The translations under genes were made by a program, and so were the position numbers. Below the pieces are notes generated by a model. That model was not told where the DNA came from, did not search any database, and saw only the letters and a list, made by a program, of their open reading frames with translations. Positions 7,435 to 14,332 of a stretch of 15,968 bases of DNA are shown piece after piece. The stretch lies in assembly GCA_900550385.1 (NCBI GenBank), contig URRZ01000046.1, positions 1 through 15,968 on the forward strand. Reading direction: 5' to 3'. Source of the stretch: an uncultured Coriobacteriaceae bacterium (GTDB lineage Bacteria > Actinomycetota > Coriobacteriia > Coriobacteriales > Eggerthellaceae). Each line of letters starts with the position of its first letter. The first letter of the stretch is position 1.

Positions 7435-7451
7435 GCCGAAACCCATTCGGC
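7435..7451. terminator. Short hairpin between convergent genes
   Basis: GCCGAA (7435-7440) and TTCGGC (7446-7451) form a 6-bp stem with a 5-nt loop in the 42-bp gap between two converging genes. It could serve both directions, but the stem is short and has no T-run. Confidence 0.35.
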
Positions 7452-7469
7452 TGGCGAGCAGAGTGCAAG

Positions 7470-8492
7470 CTAGCGTCCGCTCCGAAGATCGCGCAGCCTC
7501 CGCCCTGAGCCGCCCGCCGCGCACGCCGCCCCTGTCGCAATTGCCAGAAGCACGAACAAGCGCCCCGCGCCTTCGTCTCCGGCGGATGCAAGCAAGCCCT
7601 CGCTTTCTCCTTGGGGCGTCTTGTCCGGCTCGCTCGAATCGCCGTTTTGCCCCGTTGCCGTCGGCTCCTGTGGCTCTGCGCTCTCGTTGGGGGAATCGAT
7701 GCCGAAATATGAAGCGGGAAGAAGACCCCGCTCCTCATAACCGCAAACGGAGCAAGCGCGCGCGGCGAGGACTTCCCTTTCCGCAGCGTCAGGATCCACG
7801 CATCGCCATTCCCCGAAGTCATGCGCATCTTCGGCGGTGGCTGCATCGCAATGAGAGCATGCTTTCCAATGGGAATCGCGGTCGGAGCTCCAGTCATTCG
7901 AATACGAATGCCCGGATGCCGGGATTGTTTCTGTGCTTTGATAATGGCAGCGGGAACAGCTCTTGACGATGGATCCGTCTTCGGTACAGGTGGCTGCTTT
8001 CTCATCGGTTGTCATGAAAGAATGGGGCTCGACGATGAAGCGTTTATCGCAATAGGGGCACTTCATCCAGCAAAAGGAAGCGTCGTGCTGCATCGACCCG
8101 ATCCAGTAGGGATGGATGATTTGATAGGTGGTTCCCACGAGCTCGCCGGACACGCCGCTTATAGTGAAGGTGCATCGAAGGTATTTCCCCTCGAACATTT
8201 CAGAGAGGTTGAGCGTGGGATCGTTCCCGTTCATAATCGACATCACATTCTGGGTGAAGGCCCTGTCGTCGGCGACCGCCCACGTGCAATGGAAGTTTGC
8301 TCCTTCGTATGGTTCGTTGGGATGGGGGACGGCGGTCAGTTCGGATCCGGGGTGGAATAGTCCGACGAATTCGACGCTGCCGGTTAGCTCGGTGCTTGTC
8401 CCGTTGAGATCGGCGTAGGCGGTTGCCGGAACGATGGCGCAGAACAGGGCGACGAGAACCGAGACGATGCCCATCTTCGCGATTTTCTCCAT
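7470..8492 (-). CDS. Secreted cysteine-rich surface protein with C-terminal anchor
   Basis: This encodes 340 residues. Residues 1-27 are a signal peptide (short basic start, hydrophobic core, probable cleavage after AYA). Residues ~37-121 resemble a bacterial Ig-like surface domain (GxxxxGxxLxA at the start, GKYLRCTFT near the end). Residues 141-250 carry paired cysteines: CWMKCPYC, CSRC, CSHC and CSVC, with HSY/HDF-W-HWKAC spacing typical of cysteine repeats in gut surface proteins. A Ser/Pro/Glu/Gln-rich spacer (265-305) leads to a hydrophobic helix (311-328) and a basic tail (RRLRDLRSGR). The end is built like a sortase substrate, but only LASAGD stands where LPxTG would be, so a plain membrane anchor is likelier. 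AGGAGAGG precedes the ATG. Its ligand and role are unknown. Confidence 0.75.
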   Translation of the reverse strand: MEKIAKMGIVSVLVALFCAIVPATAYADLNGTSTELTGSVEFVGLFHPGSELTAVPHPNEPYEGANFHCTWAVADDRAFTQNVMSIMNGNDPTLNLSEMFEGKYLRCTFTISGVSGELVGTTYQIIHPYWIGSMQHDASFCWMKCPYCDKRFIVEPHSFMTTDEKAATCTEDGSIVKSCSRCHYQSTETIPASGHSYSNDWSSDRDSHWKACSHCDAATAEDAHDFGEWRCVDPDAAEREVLAARACSVCGYEERGLLPASYFGIDSPNESAEPQEPTATGQNGDSSEPDKTPQGESEGLLASAGDEGAGRLFVLLAIATGAACAAGGSGRRLRDLRSGR

Positions 8493-8535
8493 TGGTTACC
8501 TCTCCTGTTTTGGGTGATGCGCGGCTTCCGCACGG

Positions 8536-8571
8536 GGCGCCGGATCCGAGGGCCTGCCGGGCCTCGGCGCC
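8536..8571 (-). terminator. Interrupted GC hairpin after the thioesterase
   Basis: GGCGCC at 8536-8541 and 8566-8571 can pair, and CGAGG/CCTCG lies inside (from 8547 and ending 8566 in alternative registers), just past the thioesterase stop at 8573. The stem is interrupted and has no T-run. It could separate expression of the thioesterase from the secreted-protein gene starting at 8492. Confidence 0.35.
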
Positions 8572-8572
8572 G

Positions 8573-9295
8573 CTACTGCAGCTCGACGGCTCCGAACACG
8601 CCTCCGCTTCCGTCGCAGAGCACGACGACGGTGCGATCCGCCTCGAGGGCGATCTTCGGGACGATCTCGTCGCCGAGCACTGCCGAGCGCCGGTAGTCGA
8701 CGCGCATCCTTTCCGGGCGCATCTCGTGCGGCAGCGCCCCCAGCGCTATGCGGACGTACTGGCTGTTGTTCACGTGCTCGTTGGTGTCGATGAGATCGCG
8801 GTGCACCGTGAGCGCCTCGCACGGCTCCATCTCCTCGGGGATCGCGACCTTGCGACCTTCCTCGGGCATGTCCAGCGGCTCGTGGATGCCGTAGGCGGCA
8901 ACGTGCCCAGCCTCCGGCCGCACGGGCTTTCCCGCCGCCAGGTCCATGAAACCCCAGCTGGAGTTCGCCTTGGCGATGATGTCGCCCGCCGCGTCGCGCA
9001 GGTAGAAATTGCGATGGGCGCTCACCGTCTTGAACCCGCTGGGGAACGTGCCCACCGTGACCTCCTCGCCGAGGACGGGGTAGCGGTCCACGACGATGTG
9101 CCAATGCGTCAGCACCCACGCCTTGCGCTCCTCCTTCAGGCGGGCGGGTCCGAACCCGATCGCCTCGGAATGGAAGATGCTGCAATCTTGGAACAGCTCT
9201 ATCAAGGCGGGCAGCGTCAGGAAACCGTCGTGGTCGGTTTCGCTGTAGCGGATGCGCGCGCTGAATTCGTAGATGGACGGATCGTCGTGTGCCAT
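8573..9295 (-). CDS. Acyl-ACP thioesterase
   Basis: This 240-residue protein has the double hot-dog layout of the bacterial acyl-ACP thioesterases (PF01643 type). The N-terminal hot-dog opens with RIRYSETDHDGFLTLPALIE (about residues 11-30). The second carries DTNEHVNNSQYV at about residues 178-189, matching the family's D-x-N-x-HVNN catalytic region. It releases free fatty acids from acyl carrier protein in the cytoplasm and so influences lipid chain composition. The start at 9295 is chosen because GGGAG lies upstream. A longer frame, to 9346, has no ribosome site. It diverges from the thiamine riboswitch, and a weak minus-strand promoter lies at 9345-9373. The secreted-protein gene follows on the same strand after 80 bases; a functional link is not evident. 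Confidence 0.9.
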   Translation of the reverse strand: MAHDDPSIYEFSARIRYSETDHDGFLTLPALIELFQDCSIFHSEAIGFGPARLKEERKAWVLTHWHIVVDRYPVLGEEVTVGTFPSGFKTVSAHRNFYLRDAAGDIIAKANSSWGFMDLAAGKPVRPEAGHVAAYGIHEPLDMPEEGRKVAIPEEMEPCEALTVHRDLIDTNEHVNNSQYVRIALGALPHEMRPERMRVDYRRSAVLGDEIVPKIALEADRTVVVLCDGSGGVFGAVELQ

Positions 9296-9344
9296 GCGTT
9301 CTCCCGGGTTTCCCTCGTCGCGTTCCTGTGGTTTTCGCCCCTGC

Positions 9345-9373
9345 ATTGTCGCACGGAACGCGTCTGCCGGGAA
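9345..9373 (-). promoter_or_regulatory. Candidate promoter for the thioesterase
   Basis: On the minus strand GACAAT (9345-9350) is a fair -10. TTCCCG (9368-9373) stands 17 bases upstream as a weak -35. The leader would be about 45 bases long. Confidence 0.25.
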
Positions 9374-9377
9374 CGTC

Positions 9378-9406
9378 TTTCATTCCGGCTCCCCAAGCGC
9401 TATGAT
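9378..9406 (+). promoter_or_regulatory. Candidate promoter of the thiamine operon
   Basis: TATGAT (9401-9406) is a good -10; TTTCAT (9378-9383), 17 bases upstream, is a poor -35. The predicted start, near 9413, falls at the first paired bases of the TPP aptamer, which supports the call. Confidence 0.45.
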
Positions 9407-9412
9407 TGCCGA

Positions 9413-9560
9413 GGATGCAGGGGTACCTGCGCGGCGCGCCGCCGCCGGATCCCGTTCGCCGTATGGCGGCGGGAGCGTCGGACGAAACGCCGTGCTGGTT
9501 GAGAGGGCTTTCCGCCCAACCCTTCGAACCTGTCAGTTAACACTGGTGTAGGGAGCATGC
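9413..9560 (+). promoter_or_regulatory. TPP riboswitch (THI element)
   Basis: The aptamer's conserved parts are visible in order. GGGGT (9420-9424) pairs with AACCC (9518-9522). TTGAGAG stands in place of the usual CTGAGA (9499-9505). CGAACCTG (9525-9532) and GTAGGGA (9548-9554) are at their expected places. The short closing stem uses ATGC (9415-9418) and GCAT (9555-9558). CAG-TTAACA-CTG (9534-9545) forms the P5 hairpin. The P3 arm is long and GC-rich: CGGCG/CGCCG (9432-9436 and 9488-9492) encloses an 8-bp stem CCGCCGCC/GGCGGCGG (9439-9446 and 9465-9472). It should bind thiamine pyrophosphate and, through the terminator at 9573-9607, switch off thiM and downstream genes when TPP is plentiful. 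Confidence 0.94.
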
Positions 9561-9572
9561 TTGCGATTGCGA

Positions 9573-9607
9573 GGGCGCTGCCGTAACCGGCGGCGCCCTT
9601 TCATTTT
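9573..9607 (+). terminator. Riboswitch-controlled intrinsic terminator
   Basis: GGGCGCTGCCG (9573-9583) pairs with CGGCGGCGCCC (9588-9598) over 11 bp (one G-T) around a TAAC loop and is followed by TTTCATTTT. It starts 13 bases after the aptamer and about 100 bases before thiM, so it is the likely expression platform. It is the only hairpin in the window with a good T-rich tail. Confidence 0.8.
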
Positions 9608-9614
9608 CGAGGGG

Positions 9615-9645
9615 ATGTGAAAAAGCGACCGTCCCTTTTTCACGT
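9615..9645 (+). repeat. Palindromic element between terminator and thiM
   Basis: GTGAAAAAG (9617-9625) and CTTTTTCAC (9635-9643) form a perfect 9-bp inverted repeat, extendable by a G-T and an A-T pair, with a 9-nt loop CGACCGTCC. A-rich before and T-rich after, it can act as a terminator in either direction. The layout resembles small dispersed palindromes in gut anaerobe genomes; copy number cannot be checked here. Confidence 0.5.
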
Positions 9646-9708
9646 TCCGGGCGCAGGCGGCGCGGCGGGGAAGGCCGGCGATCGCAAGGACTTCCGGAAA
9701 GGAGCACG

Positions 9709-10545
9709 ATGATCGAGAAAGCGGAGCTTCAGCGGCAGATTGCGAGCGCAGCGCGGCAGGTGCGCGACACGAACCCCATGGCGGGGTCCATCACCAACAC
9801 GGTGACGGTCAATTTCGTCGCCAACGCGCAGATCGCGGTGGGGGGATCGGCAGCCATGGTCTATCTGCCCGACGAGGGCGAGTTCCTGGCGAACGCCGGC
9901 GGCGCAACCTACCTCAACGTGGGCACGCTGCTGCCCATCTACGAGGAAACGCTGCCGCGCACGGCGCGCGCGCTTCACGAGGCGGGCAAGCCGTGGGTTC
10001 TCGATCCGGTGGGCATCGGCATCGGCAGTCTGCGCACGAAGTTGCTCGAGCAGATGAAGGAGTTCAAGCCCACCATCATACGCGGCAACGCGTCGGAGGT
10101 CATCGCGTTGGCGAGCCTGTGGGGCATCGAGGCCGGCGTCTCGGCGCAGGTGCGCGGCGTCGACTCCACCCAGGCCGTCGACGAGGCGCGCGACGCGGCG
10201 GTGGCGCTGGCGCGCTTCACCGGAGGCGCCGTCGCCGTGTCGGGCGAGAGCGATCTGGTGACCGACGGCGTGCAGGTGGCGTATTCGCACGGCGGCTCGC
10301 ATTTCATGGCGCAGATCACCGGATCGGGCTGCAGCCTGGGCGGCGTGTGCGCGGTGTTCGCCGCTTGCGCGGAAACGCCTTTCGCCGCGGCGCTCGCAGG
10401 CGTGCAGGCATACAACCTCGCCGGCGCCCGTGCGCAGGAGCGCGTGGATGCTCCCGGCAGCTTCCAGGTGGCGTTCCTCGACGAGCTGTACAAGGCCTCG
10501 CCGGAAGACATCGCCGCGAACCCCTTCGACCTTCAGGAGGCGTAA
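9709..10545 (+). CDS. thiM: Hydroxyethylthiazole kinase
   Basis: ThiM phosphorylates 4-methyl-5-(2-hydroxyethyl)thiazole, so salvaged thiazole can be used for thiamine. The 278-residue length is normal. Family motifs are in place: NPMAGSITNTVTVNFVAN (22-39), DPVG (99-102), RGNASE (125-130), and the nucleotide/catalytic loop TGSGCSLGG (204-212) with C208. The protein is cytoplasmic and forms a trimer in known relatives. AAAGGAGC precedes the ATG, and the gene is first behind the TPP riboswitch. Its stop lies 4 bases before the next start, and the AGGAGG for that gene is inside thiM's last codons, so the two are coupled. A kinase-based salvage route rather than de novo thiazole synthesis is implied locally. 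Confidence 0.97.
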   Translation: MIEKAELQRQIASAARQVRDTNPMAGSITNTVTVNFVANAQIAVGGSAAMVYLPDEGEFLANAGGATYLNVGTLLPIYEETLPRTARALHEAGKPWVLDPVGIGIGSLRTKLLEQMKEFKPTIIRGNASEVIALASLWGIEAGVSAQVRGVDSTQAVDEARDAAVALARFTGGAVAVSGESDLVTDGVQVAYSHGGSHFMAQITGSGCSLGGVCAVFAACAETPFAAALAGVQAYNLAGARAQERVDAPGSFQVAFLDELYKASPEDIAANPFDLQEA

Positions 10546-10549
10546 TCCC

Positions 10550-10861
10550 ATGAACACGCTGGTTGCCGTTGCGATCGCCCCGTTCGGCGTGGGCGACGAG
10601 CTTTCCGAGCACGTGGCCGAGGTCGTGCGGATCATCCGCGACTCGGGCCTGCCGAACAAGACCTATTCCATGTTCACCGAGATAGAAGGCGAGTGGGATC
10701 AGGTCATGGACGTGGTGAAGCGCGCCACGATGGTGCTGGCCGAAAAGGGCATCCGCACCGAGGTCATCCTGAAGGCCGACGTGCGCCCCGGCTTCCAGAA
10801 CATGATGGAGCGCAAGATCGAAGTGGTGGACGAGCTGCTAGGGCTGGGCCGCCGGGCATGA
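10550..10861 (+). CDS. Thiamine-binding protein, MTH1187 family
   Basis: This 103-residue protein matches the MTH1187/YkoF-type thiamine-binding fold (COG0011). The N-terminal strand is VAVAIAPFGVGDELSEHVAEV, followed by RIIRDSGL, the strongly conserved FTEIEGEWDQVMDVV (about residues 43-57), and the C-terminal VILKADVRPG. Relatives are small ferredoxin-fold proteins that bind thiamine or HMP as multimers; whether they deliver, store or sense the ligand is not settled. No signal peptide is seen, so it is cytoplasmic. AGGAGG lies upstream within the end of thiM. Position between thiM and thiE under the TPP switch strongly supports a thiamine role. Confidence 0.88.
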   Translation: MNTLVAVAIAPFGVGDELSEHVAEVVRIIRDSGLPNKTYSMFTEIEGEWDQVMDVVKRATMVLAEKGIRTEVILKADVRPGFQNMMERKIEVVDELLGLGRRA

Positions 10862-10880
10862 CGGACGAGCTGTCGCCGTC

Positions 10881-11058
10881 GGGCCGCCGGGGGTCGAAGA
10901 GCCCCTGCGGCCCCCGCCCTGCTCCGCAAACCGAGCGTTTTGCGCGATTCGCGCAAAGGCGGGGGCGGCCCGTCTGCCGATCAGGTCTCGGCGAGCTGGC
11001 TTTTTCCGCCCGACGGTCCCGCATGGCGACGAGGATCGTCCCATTAGCGCGTCGGCAG
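10881..11058 (+). other. Gap with nested, competing inverted repeats before thiE
   Basis: Several perfect or near-perfect pairings exist. GGGCCGC/GCGGCCC (10881-10887 and 10907-10913) extends after one mismatch by GGGG/CCCC. GCCCCCGCC/GGCGGGGGC pairs 10910-10918 with 10958-10966. TTTGCGCG/CGCGCAAA (10939-10946 and 10950-10957) has only a 3-nt loop. GGGCCGCC/GGCGGCCC pairs 10881-10888 with 10964-10971. CTGCCGA/TCGGCAG pairs 10974-10980 with 11052-11058. The first two use the same bases 10910-10913, so they exclude each other, as in an attenuator. No convincing gene is present; no T-run follows. Confidence 0.5.
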
Positions 11059-11145
11059 TCGCTCAAAACGCGCAAAAACTGGAGTTAGAGTCGAAGGTGC
11101 GAAAAAGCCGCCGGTCTCTCTTCTTATTATGCGAAAGGAATCGAT

Positions 11146-11844
11146 ATGGGTATGCGCGATTCGTTGGATATCTCGGCTTATCTGGTGCTGGGGCCCGAGA
11201 ACACGTTGGGGCGTCCGGTGGGCGACATCGTGGCGCAGGCGCTCGATGCCGGGTTCACCATTGTGCAGGTGCGTTCCAAGGTGCTGGACGCCCGCGACCT
11301 GATGGCGTGCGCCGCCGAGGCCGCCCGCGCCATCGAGGCGGCGGGGCTGCAGGAGCGCGTGCCGCTGCTCATCGACGACCGGCTGGACGTGGCGCTCGCC
11401 GCGCGCGATGCCGGCATCAAGGTGGACGGCGTGCATGTGGGCCAAAGCGACGTGCCGGTGGAGGTGTGCCGCCGCTACCTGGGGGAGGACGCCATCGTGG
11501 GGCTTTCCGCCCGCGCGCACGAGATGCGCGACTACATCGCCACGGCGGACGTGAGCCCGGTCGACTACCTGGGCGTGGGGCCGTTGCACGAGACCGCCAC
11601 CAAGCCCGATTGCGGCATGGACGATGACGGCCGCGTCATCACGCGCAGCCTGGAGGAGCTCGCCGACCTGCGCCGCATCAGCCCGCGTCCCATCGTGGTG
11701 GGCGGCGGTGTGAAGGCTGCCGACCTCCCCGGCTTGGCGAAGACGGGCGTGGACGGCTTCTTCGTGGTGTCGGCGGTGTGCGGCGCCGAGGACCCGCACG
11801 CGGCCGCCGAGCAGCTCGTCCGAACCTGGAAGGCGAACCGGTAG
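11146..11844 (+). CDS. thiE: Thiamine-phosphate synthase
   Basis: ThiE condenses HMP pyrophosphate with thiazole phosphate to thiamine phosphate, in the cytoplasm. The 232-residue TIM barrel shows the family motifs: QVRSK (41-45, diphosphate contact), IDDRLDVA (76-83), DGVHVGQSD (94-102), GLSA (119-122), GVGPLHETATK (143-153) and the phosphate-binding VVGGGVKA near the C-terminus. The start at 11146 has AAAGGAA upstream; a second ATG two codons later is less well placed. The gene lies 284 bases after the thiamine-binding protein gene on the same strand, separated by a structured gap that may tune its expression. Together with ThiM it finishes thiamine salvage; the HMP-PP partner must come from genes elsewhere. 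Confidence 0.96.
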   Translation: MGMRDSLDISAYLVLGPENTLGRPVGDIVAQALDAGFTIVQVRSKVLDARDLMACAAEAARAIEAAGLQERVPLLIDDRLDVALAARDAGIKVDGVHVGQSDVPVEVCRRYLGEDAIVGLSARAHEMRDYIATADVSPVDYLGVGPLHETATKPDCGMDDDGRVITRSLEELADLRRISPRPIVVGGGVKAADLPGLAKTGVDGFFVVSAVCGAEDPHAAAEQLVRTWKANR

Positions 11845-11874
11845 CGAGCGTGCCGGCATCCCGCGCCGTTGCCG

Positions 11875-14157
11875 CTAGCGGCGCTTCCGGTTGCGGATCC
11901 GCTCGAGCCTGCGCGCCGCGCGCGCCCCGGCGGAGCCGCCGGCGCCTTTGAAGCCCTTCGCCTCCCGCGCGCCCGCCGCGCCGCGCCCGGCTTTGAAGCC
12001 CTTCGCCTCCCGTGCCTGCTCGCGCTCCTTCTCCTCGGCCATCATCTGCTCGAGCAGAAGGTCCCGCTCCACCGTCGCCACCGCCTCGGCGCGGATGGCG
12101 GCGGCCTCGCCCGCGCGCAGGGCCGTTCCCGCGCGTCCGGCTTCGAGCGCGGCGTTCTCCGAGGGGTAGGCCTCGTTGGTGTTCAGGTGCGAGAATCCCG
12201 GCGCGACCACGCTGCCGGCAGCTGCCACCTGCGCTCCCTGCCCGTCGGAGAGCGCGCGTCCGTCGTTGATGGCGAGCGTCGGGTTGGCCGCCGTGTGGTT
12301 GGGTGTCCCGTCGGGGTTCCAAGCAGGGGCGATCGTGCCGTTCTCCTGGTCGGGATAGGCGAAGTCGCTCGAAGCCGGGCGCCATTTCCCCCGCGCATGG
12401 GCCAGCCAGTTCGCCGGCTCGTTGGACAGCCACAGCTTCGCAAGGTGCGTCGCGTGCGTTGGTTTCACGTCAAACGCCCAGTTCAGCTCCGTTTTCTCGG
12501 CCATGGTGCTTTCCGAGAGGCGCTCGAACTCCTCTTTGAGGGCGGCCATGCGCGCATCGATCCGCCCCGTCCCGTTCTGCAACACGTCGTCCAAGCGCCG
12601 CATCTGCTCGCGCGCCTGGCGGATGCGCGCGTCCACGCTGGCGGCCATGCCGCGGTCGATGATGCCGTGCTCGCCTTTCACACGGTTGATGTCCAGCGCC
12701 GCCTGGTAGGTGGCCTCCACCATCTCGTCGGGCCCCATGTACTTGCTCTCGTAGTTCATGATGTGCTTCCACGAGGGCAGGATCATCCGCTCGCGATGCC
12801 CTTCGAACGTGCGGGCGCGCAGGCGGTAGCCGTATTTCTCCGGGTTGTCGAAGACGATGGACCCCACGTCCAAGAACGGCGCCATGGGGCTGGTCATCAC
12901 CACGAGGCGCGGGTCGTACCCCACGCGCTCGTACAAGTGGCGCACGTAGTCGCCCGTCTCGCGCACGCTCGCCCCGGTCTGCTTGGGGATGCCGGTCATG
13001 AAGTACAGGTCGAACCGCTCGCAGTTGGGGTGGCTCAGCGCGTCGACGATGGTCTCCTCCAGCTCGGCCATCTTGTAGTGGCCCTTGCCGAACGCCTTGC
13101 GCACGTCATCGTCGTGGCTTTCCGCCGATATCTCCACCGACCAGCTTTCCAGGTTGTCGTCGAGCATCCGGTAGAAGTCGTCGCCTCCCGGTGGCGGCCC
13201 GAAGAACTCGAACCCGATGGGGTTTTGCACCTTGCCCTTCAGCCCGGTGATGAAGCGGCGCGTGTAGTCCTCGCCGGCTTGCAGGAAGTCGTTCAGCACG
13301 AAGATGGGGCCCCACACGTGGTTCTGCACGTTCTCGATGTCGCGGATCAGCAACGCCGGGTCGCGCCATGCCACGCGCCGCCGACCGAAATGGTTCTTGA
13401 ACGCGTAGGCGCTTCCGCCGCAGGTGGCGCAGTTGCGCGCGCAGCCGCGGCAGGTGAGGCTGGCGGTGACGGGGTAGTGCAGCCAGCCCTTCATGGGAAG
13501 GTAGCTGGTCATGTCGTGGTGCCGCAGCACGCCCTTCATGGGGTAGGCGTAGTCCACCGACAGGGCGTTCATGTCGTCGGGCACCCAGGAAAGCGGGTTG
13601 ATGCGGGTGCTGCCGCCCGCGTCCTTCCAGGTGAGGTTGGGGATGTCGGACAGGTCGCCCACGGGCGTGCCGCTTTGCTGCGCCCGCGTCACGCGTTCGA
13701 CCAGGCGGCGCATGGGCTCCTCGGTCGAGTCGCCGCGCATCACGTAGTCGATGCAGTCGTACTTGATGAGGTCCTCGTGGAATATGGTGGCGGACAGCCC
13801 GCCGAAGCACACGGGGGTCTTCGGGTGCAGGCGCTTCAGGATCTTGGCGACCTCCACCGAGCCGTGGCAGTGGGGCATCCAGTGCAGGTCGATGCCGAAC
13901 ATGCGGGAATCCAGCGCGGCGAGGTTCTTCTCCACGTCGAAGTTCTTCTTGTGCAGCATCATCGACGCCAGGTTGTAGATGCGCGCGCGCAGGCCGTGGC
14001 GCTCCAGGTACTCGCACAGCGTGGTGAGCCCCAGCGGGTACATCTCGAAGATGGGGGTGGACGGGACCATGTCCGACACCGGCCCGTACATGATGGACCG
14101 CTCGCGGAAGTCGTAGGTGGCCGGGGCGTGTATGTAGGTCATGTCGAGCGCTTGCAT
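11875..14157 (-). CDS. B12-binding domain radical SAM protein
   Basis: This encodes 760 residues. Residues ~30-160 form a cobalamin-binding-type Rossmann region (YPLGLTTLCEYLERHG, FGIDLHWMPHCHG, VCFGGLSATIF). The radical SAM cluster motif is C239-x3-C243-x2-C246 (CARNCATC), followed by GGS. The barrel continues to about 480 (GFEFFGPP, SVEISAESHDDDVRKAFGKG, RFDLYFMTGIPKQTG). Residues ~530-590 are helical. The Ala/Glu-rich end carries a 15-residue repeat and a very basic tail (RRLERIRNRKRR). The overall plan resembles the Ta0216-type B12/radical SAM family; the reaction is unknown. ATG 14157 gives MQALD; 14142 (MTYIHAP) is also possible. Neither has a ribosome site, but a promoter lies directly upstream. 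It converges on thiE. Confidence 0.85.
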   Translation of the reverse strand: MQALDMTYIHAPATYDFRERSIMYGPVSDMVPSTPIFEMYPLGLTTLCEYLERHGLRARIYNLASMMLHKKNFDVEKNLAALDSRMFGIDLHWMPHCHGSVEVAKILKRLHPKTPVCFGGLSATIFHEDLIKYDCIDYVMRGDSTEEPMRRLVERVTRAQQSGTPVGDLSDIPNLTWKDAGGSTRINPLSWVPDDMNALSVDYAYPMKGVLRHHDMTSYLPMKGWLHYPVTASLTCRGCARNCATCGGSAYAFKNHFGRRRVAWRDPALLIRDIENVQNHVWGPIFVLNDFLQAGEDYTRRFITGLKGKVQNPIGFEFFGPPPGGDDFYRMLDDNLESWSVEISAESHDDDVRKAFGKGHYKMAELEETIVDALSHPNCERFDLYFMTGIPKQTGASVRETGDYVRHLYERVGYDPRLVVMTSPMAPFLDVGSIVFDNPEKYGYRLRARTFEGHRERMILPSWKHIMNYESKYMGPDEMVEATYQAALDINRVKGEHGIIDRGMAASVDARIRQAREQMRRLDDVLQNGTGRIDARMAALKEEFERLSESTMAEKTELNWAFDVKPTHATHLAKLWLSNEPANWLAHARGKWRPASSDFAYPDQENGTIAPAWNPDGTPNHTAANPTLAINDGRALSDGQGAQVAAAGSVVAPGFSHLNTNEAYPSENAALEAGRAGTALRAGEAAAIRAEAVATVERDLLLEQMMAEEKEREQAREAKGFKAGRGAAGAREAKGFKGAGGSAGARAARRLERIRNRKRR
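11946..12012 (-). repeat. 45-bp tandem repeat in the radical SAM gene
   Basis: The 22-bp block CTTTGAAGCCCTTCGCCTCC plus CG occurs at 11946-11967 and 11991-12012, a 45-bp period. In the protein it gives AREAKGFKAGRGAAG followed by AREAKGFKGAGGSAG. The in-frame period keeps the reading frame if copy number changes. Confidence 0.7.
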
Positions 14158-14167
14158 AGCAGAGGGA

Positions 14168-14195
14168 AGTATAGCGGTTCTGCCTGGCGGCGCAA
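14168..14195 (-). promoter_or_regulatory. Promoter of the radical SAM gene, possibly leaderless
   Basis: On the minus strand TATACT (14168-14173) is a strong -10, and TTGCGC (14190-14195) is a fair -35 at 16-bp spacing. Only ten bases separate the -10 from the ATG at 14157, so the transcript would start at or within a few bases of the start codon. This explains the missing ribosome site. Confidence 0.5.
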
Positions 14196-14332
14196 GGCGC
14201 GCACGCGCCCGATCCGCGCCCACGCCGATGCGGCCGCGCGTTTCCACGATGGCTCCACAGCGGGCGCGGTGGCGGAATGCTATCATGATTGATTATCCAA
14301 ACGGGTTTTTCCACGGGAGATAGGCGGCCGCC

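Noticed and set aside
9296..9346. Longer N-terminus for the acyl-ACP thioesterase
   Set aside because: The extra 17 residues are polar, lack a ribosome site and overlap the likely promoter; the ATG at 9295 has GGGAG.
9423..9502. A frame through the riboswitch reading into GC-rich repeats
   Set aside because: The conserved aptamer elements and stems explain this sequence as RNA.
10858..11088. Short frame starting at an ATGA overlap with the thiamine-binding gene
   Set aside because: The overlap is tempting, but the product is Arg/Ser/Pro-rich without protein-like pattern and runs through strong palindromes.
11871..11882. Perfect palindrome GCCGCTAGCGGC as a terminator for thiE
   Set aside because: It has no loop and contains the radical SAM stop codon, so it is better seen as chance or a weak bidirectional signal.
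11869..14292. Plus-strand frame of about 807 codons opposite the radical SAM gene
   Set aside because: High G+C produces long antisense frames; the minus strand has CARNCATC and cobalamin-domain features.
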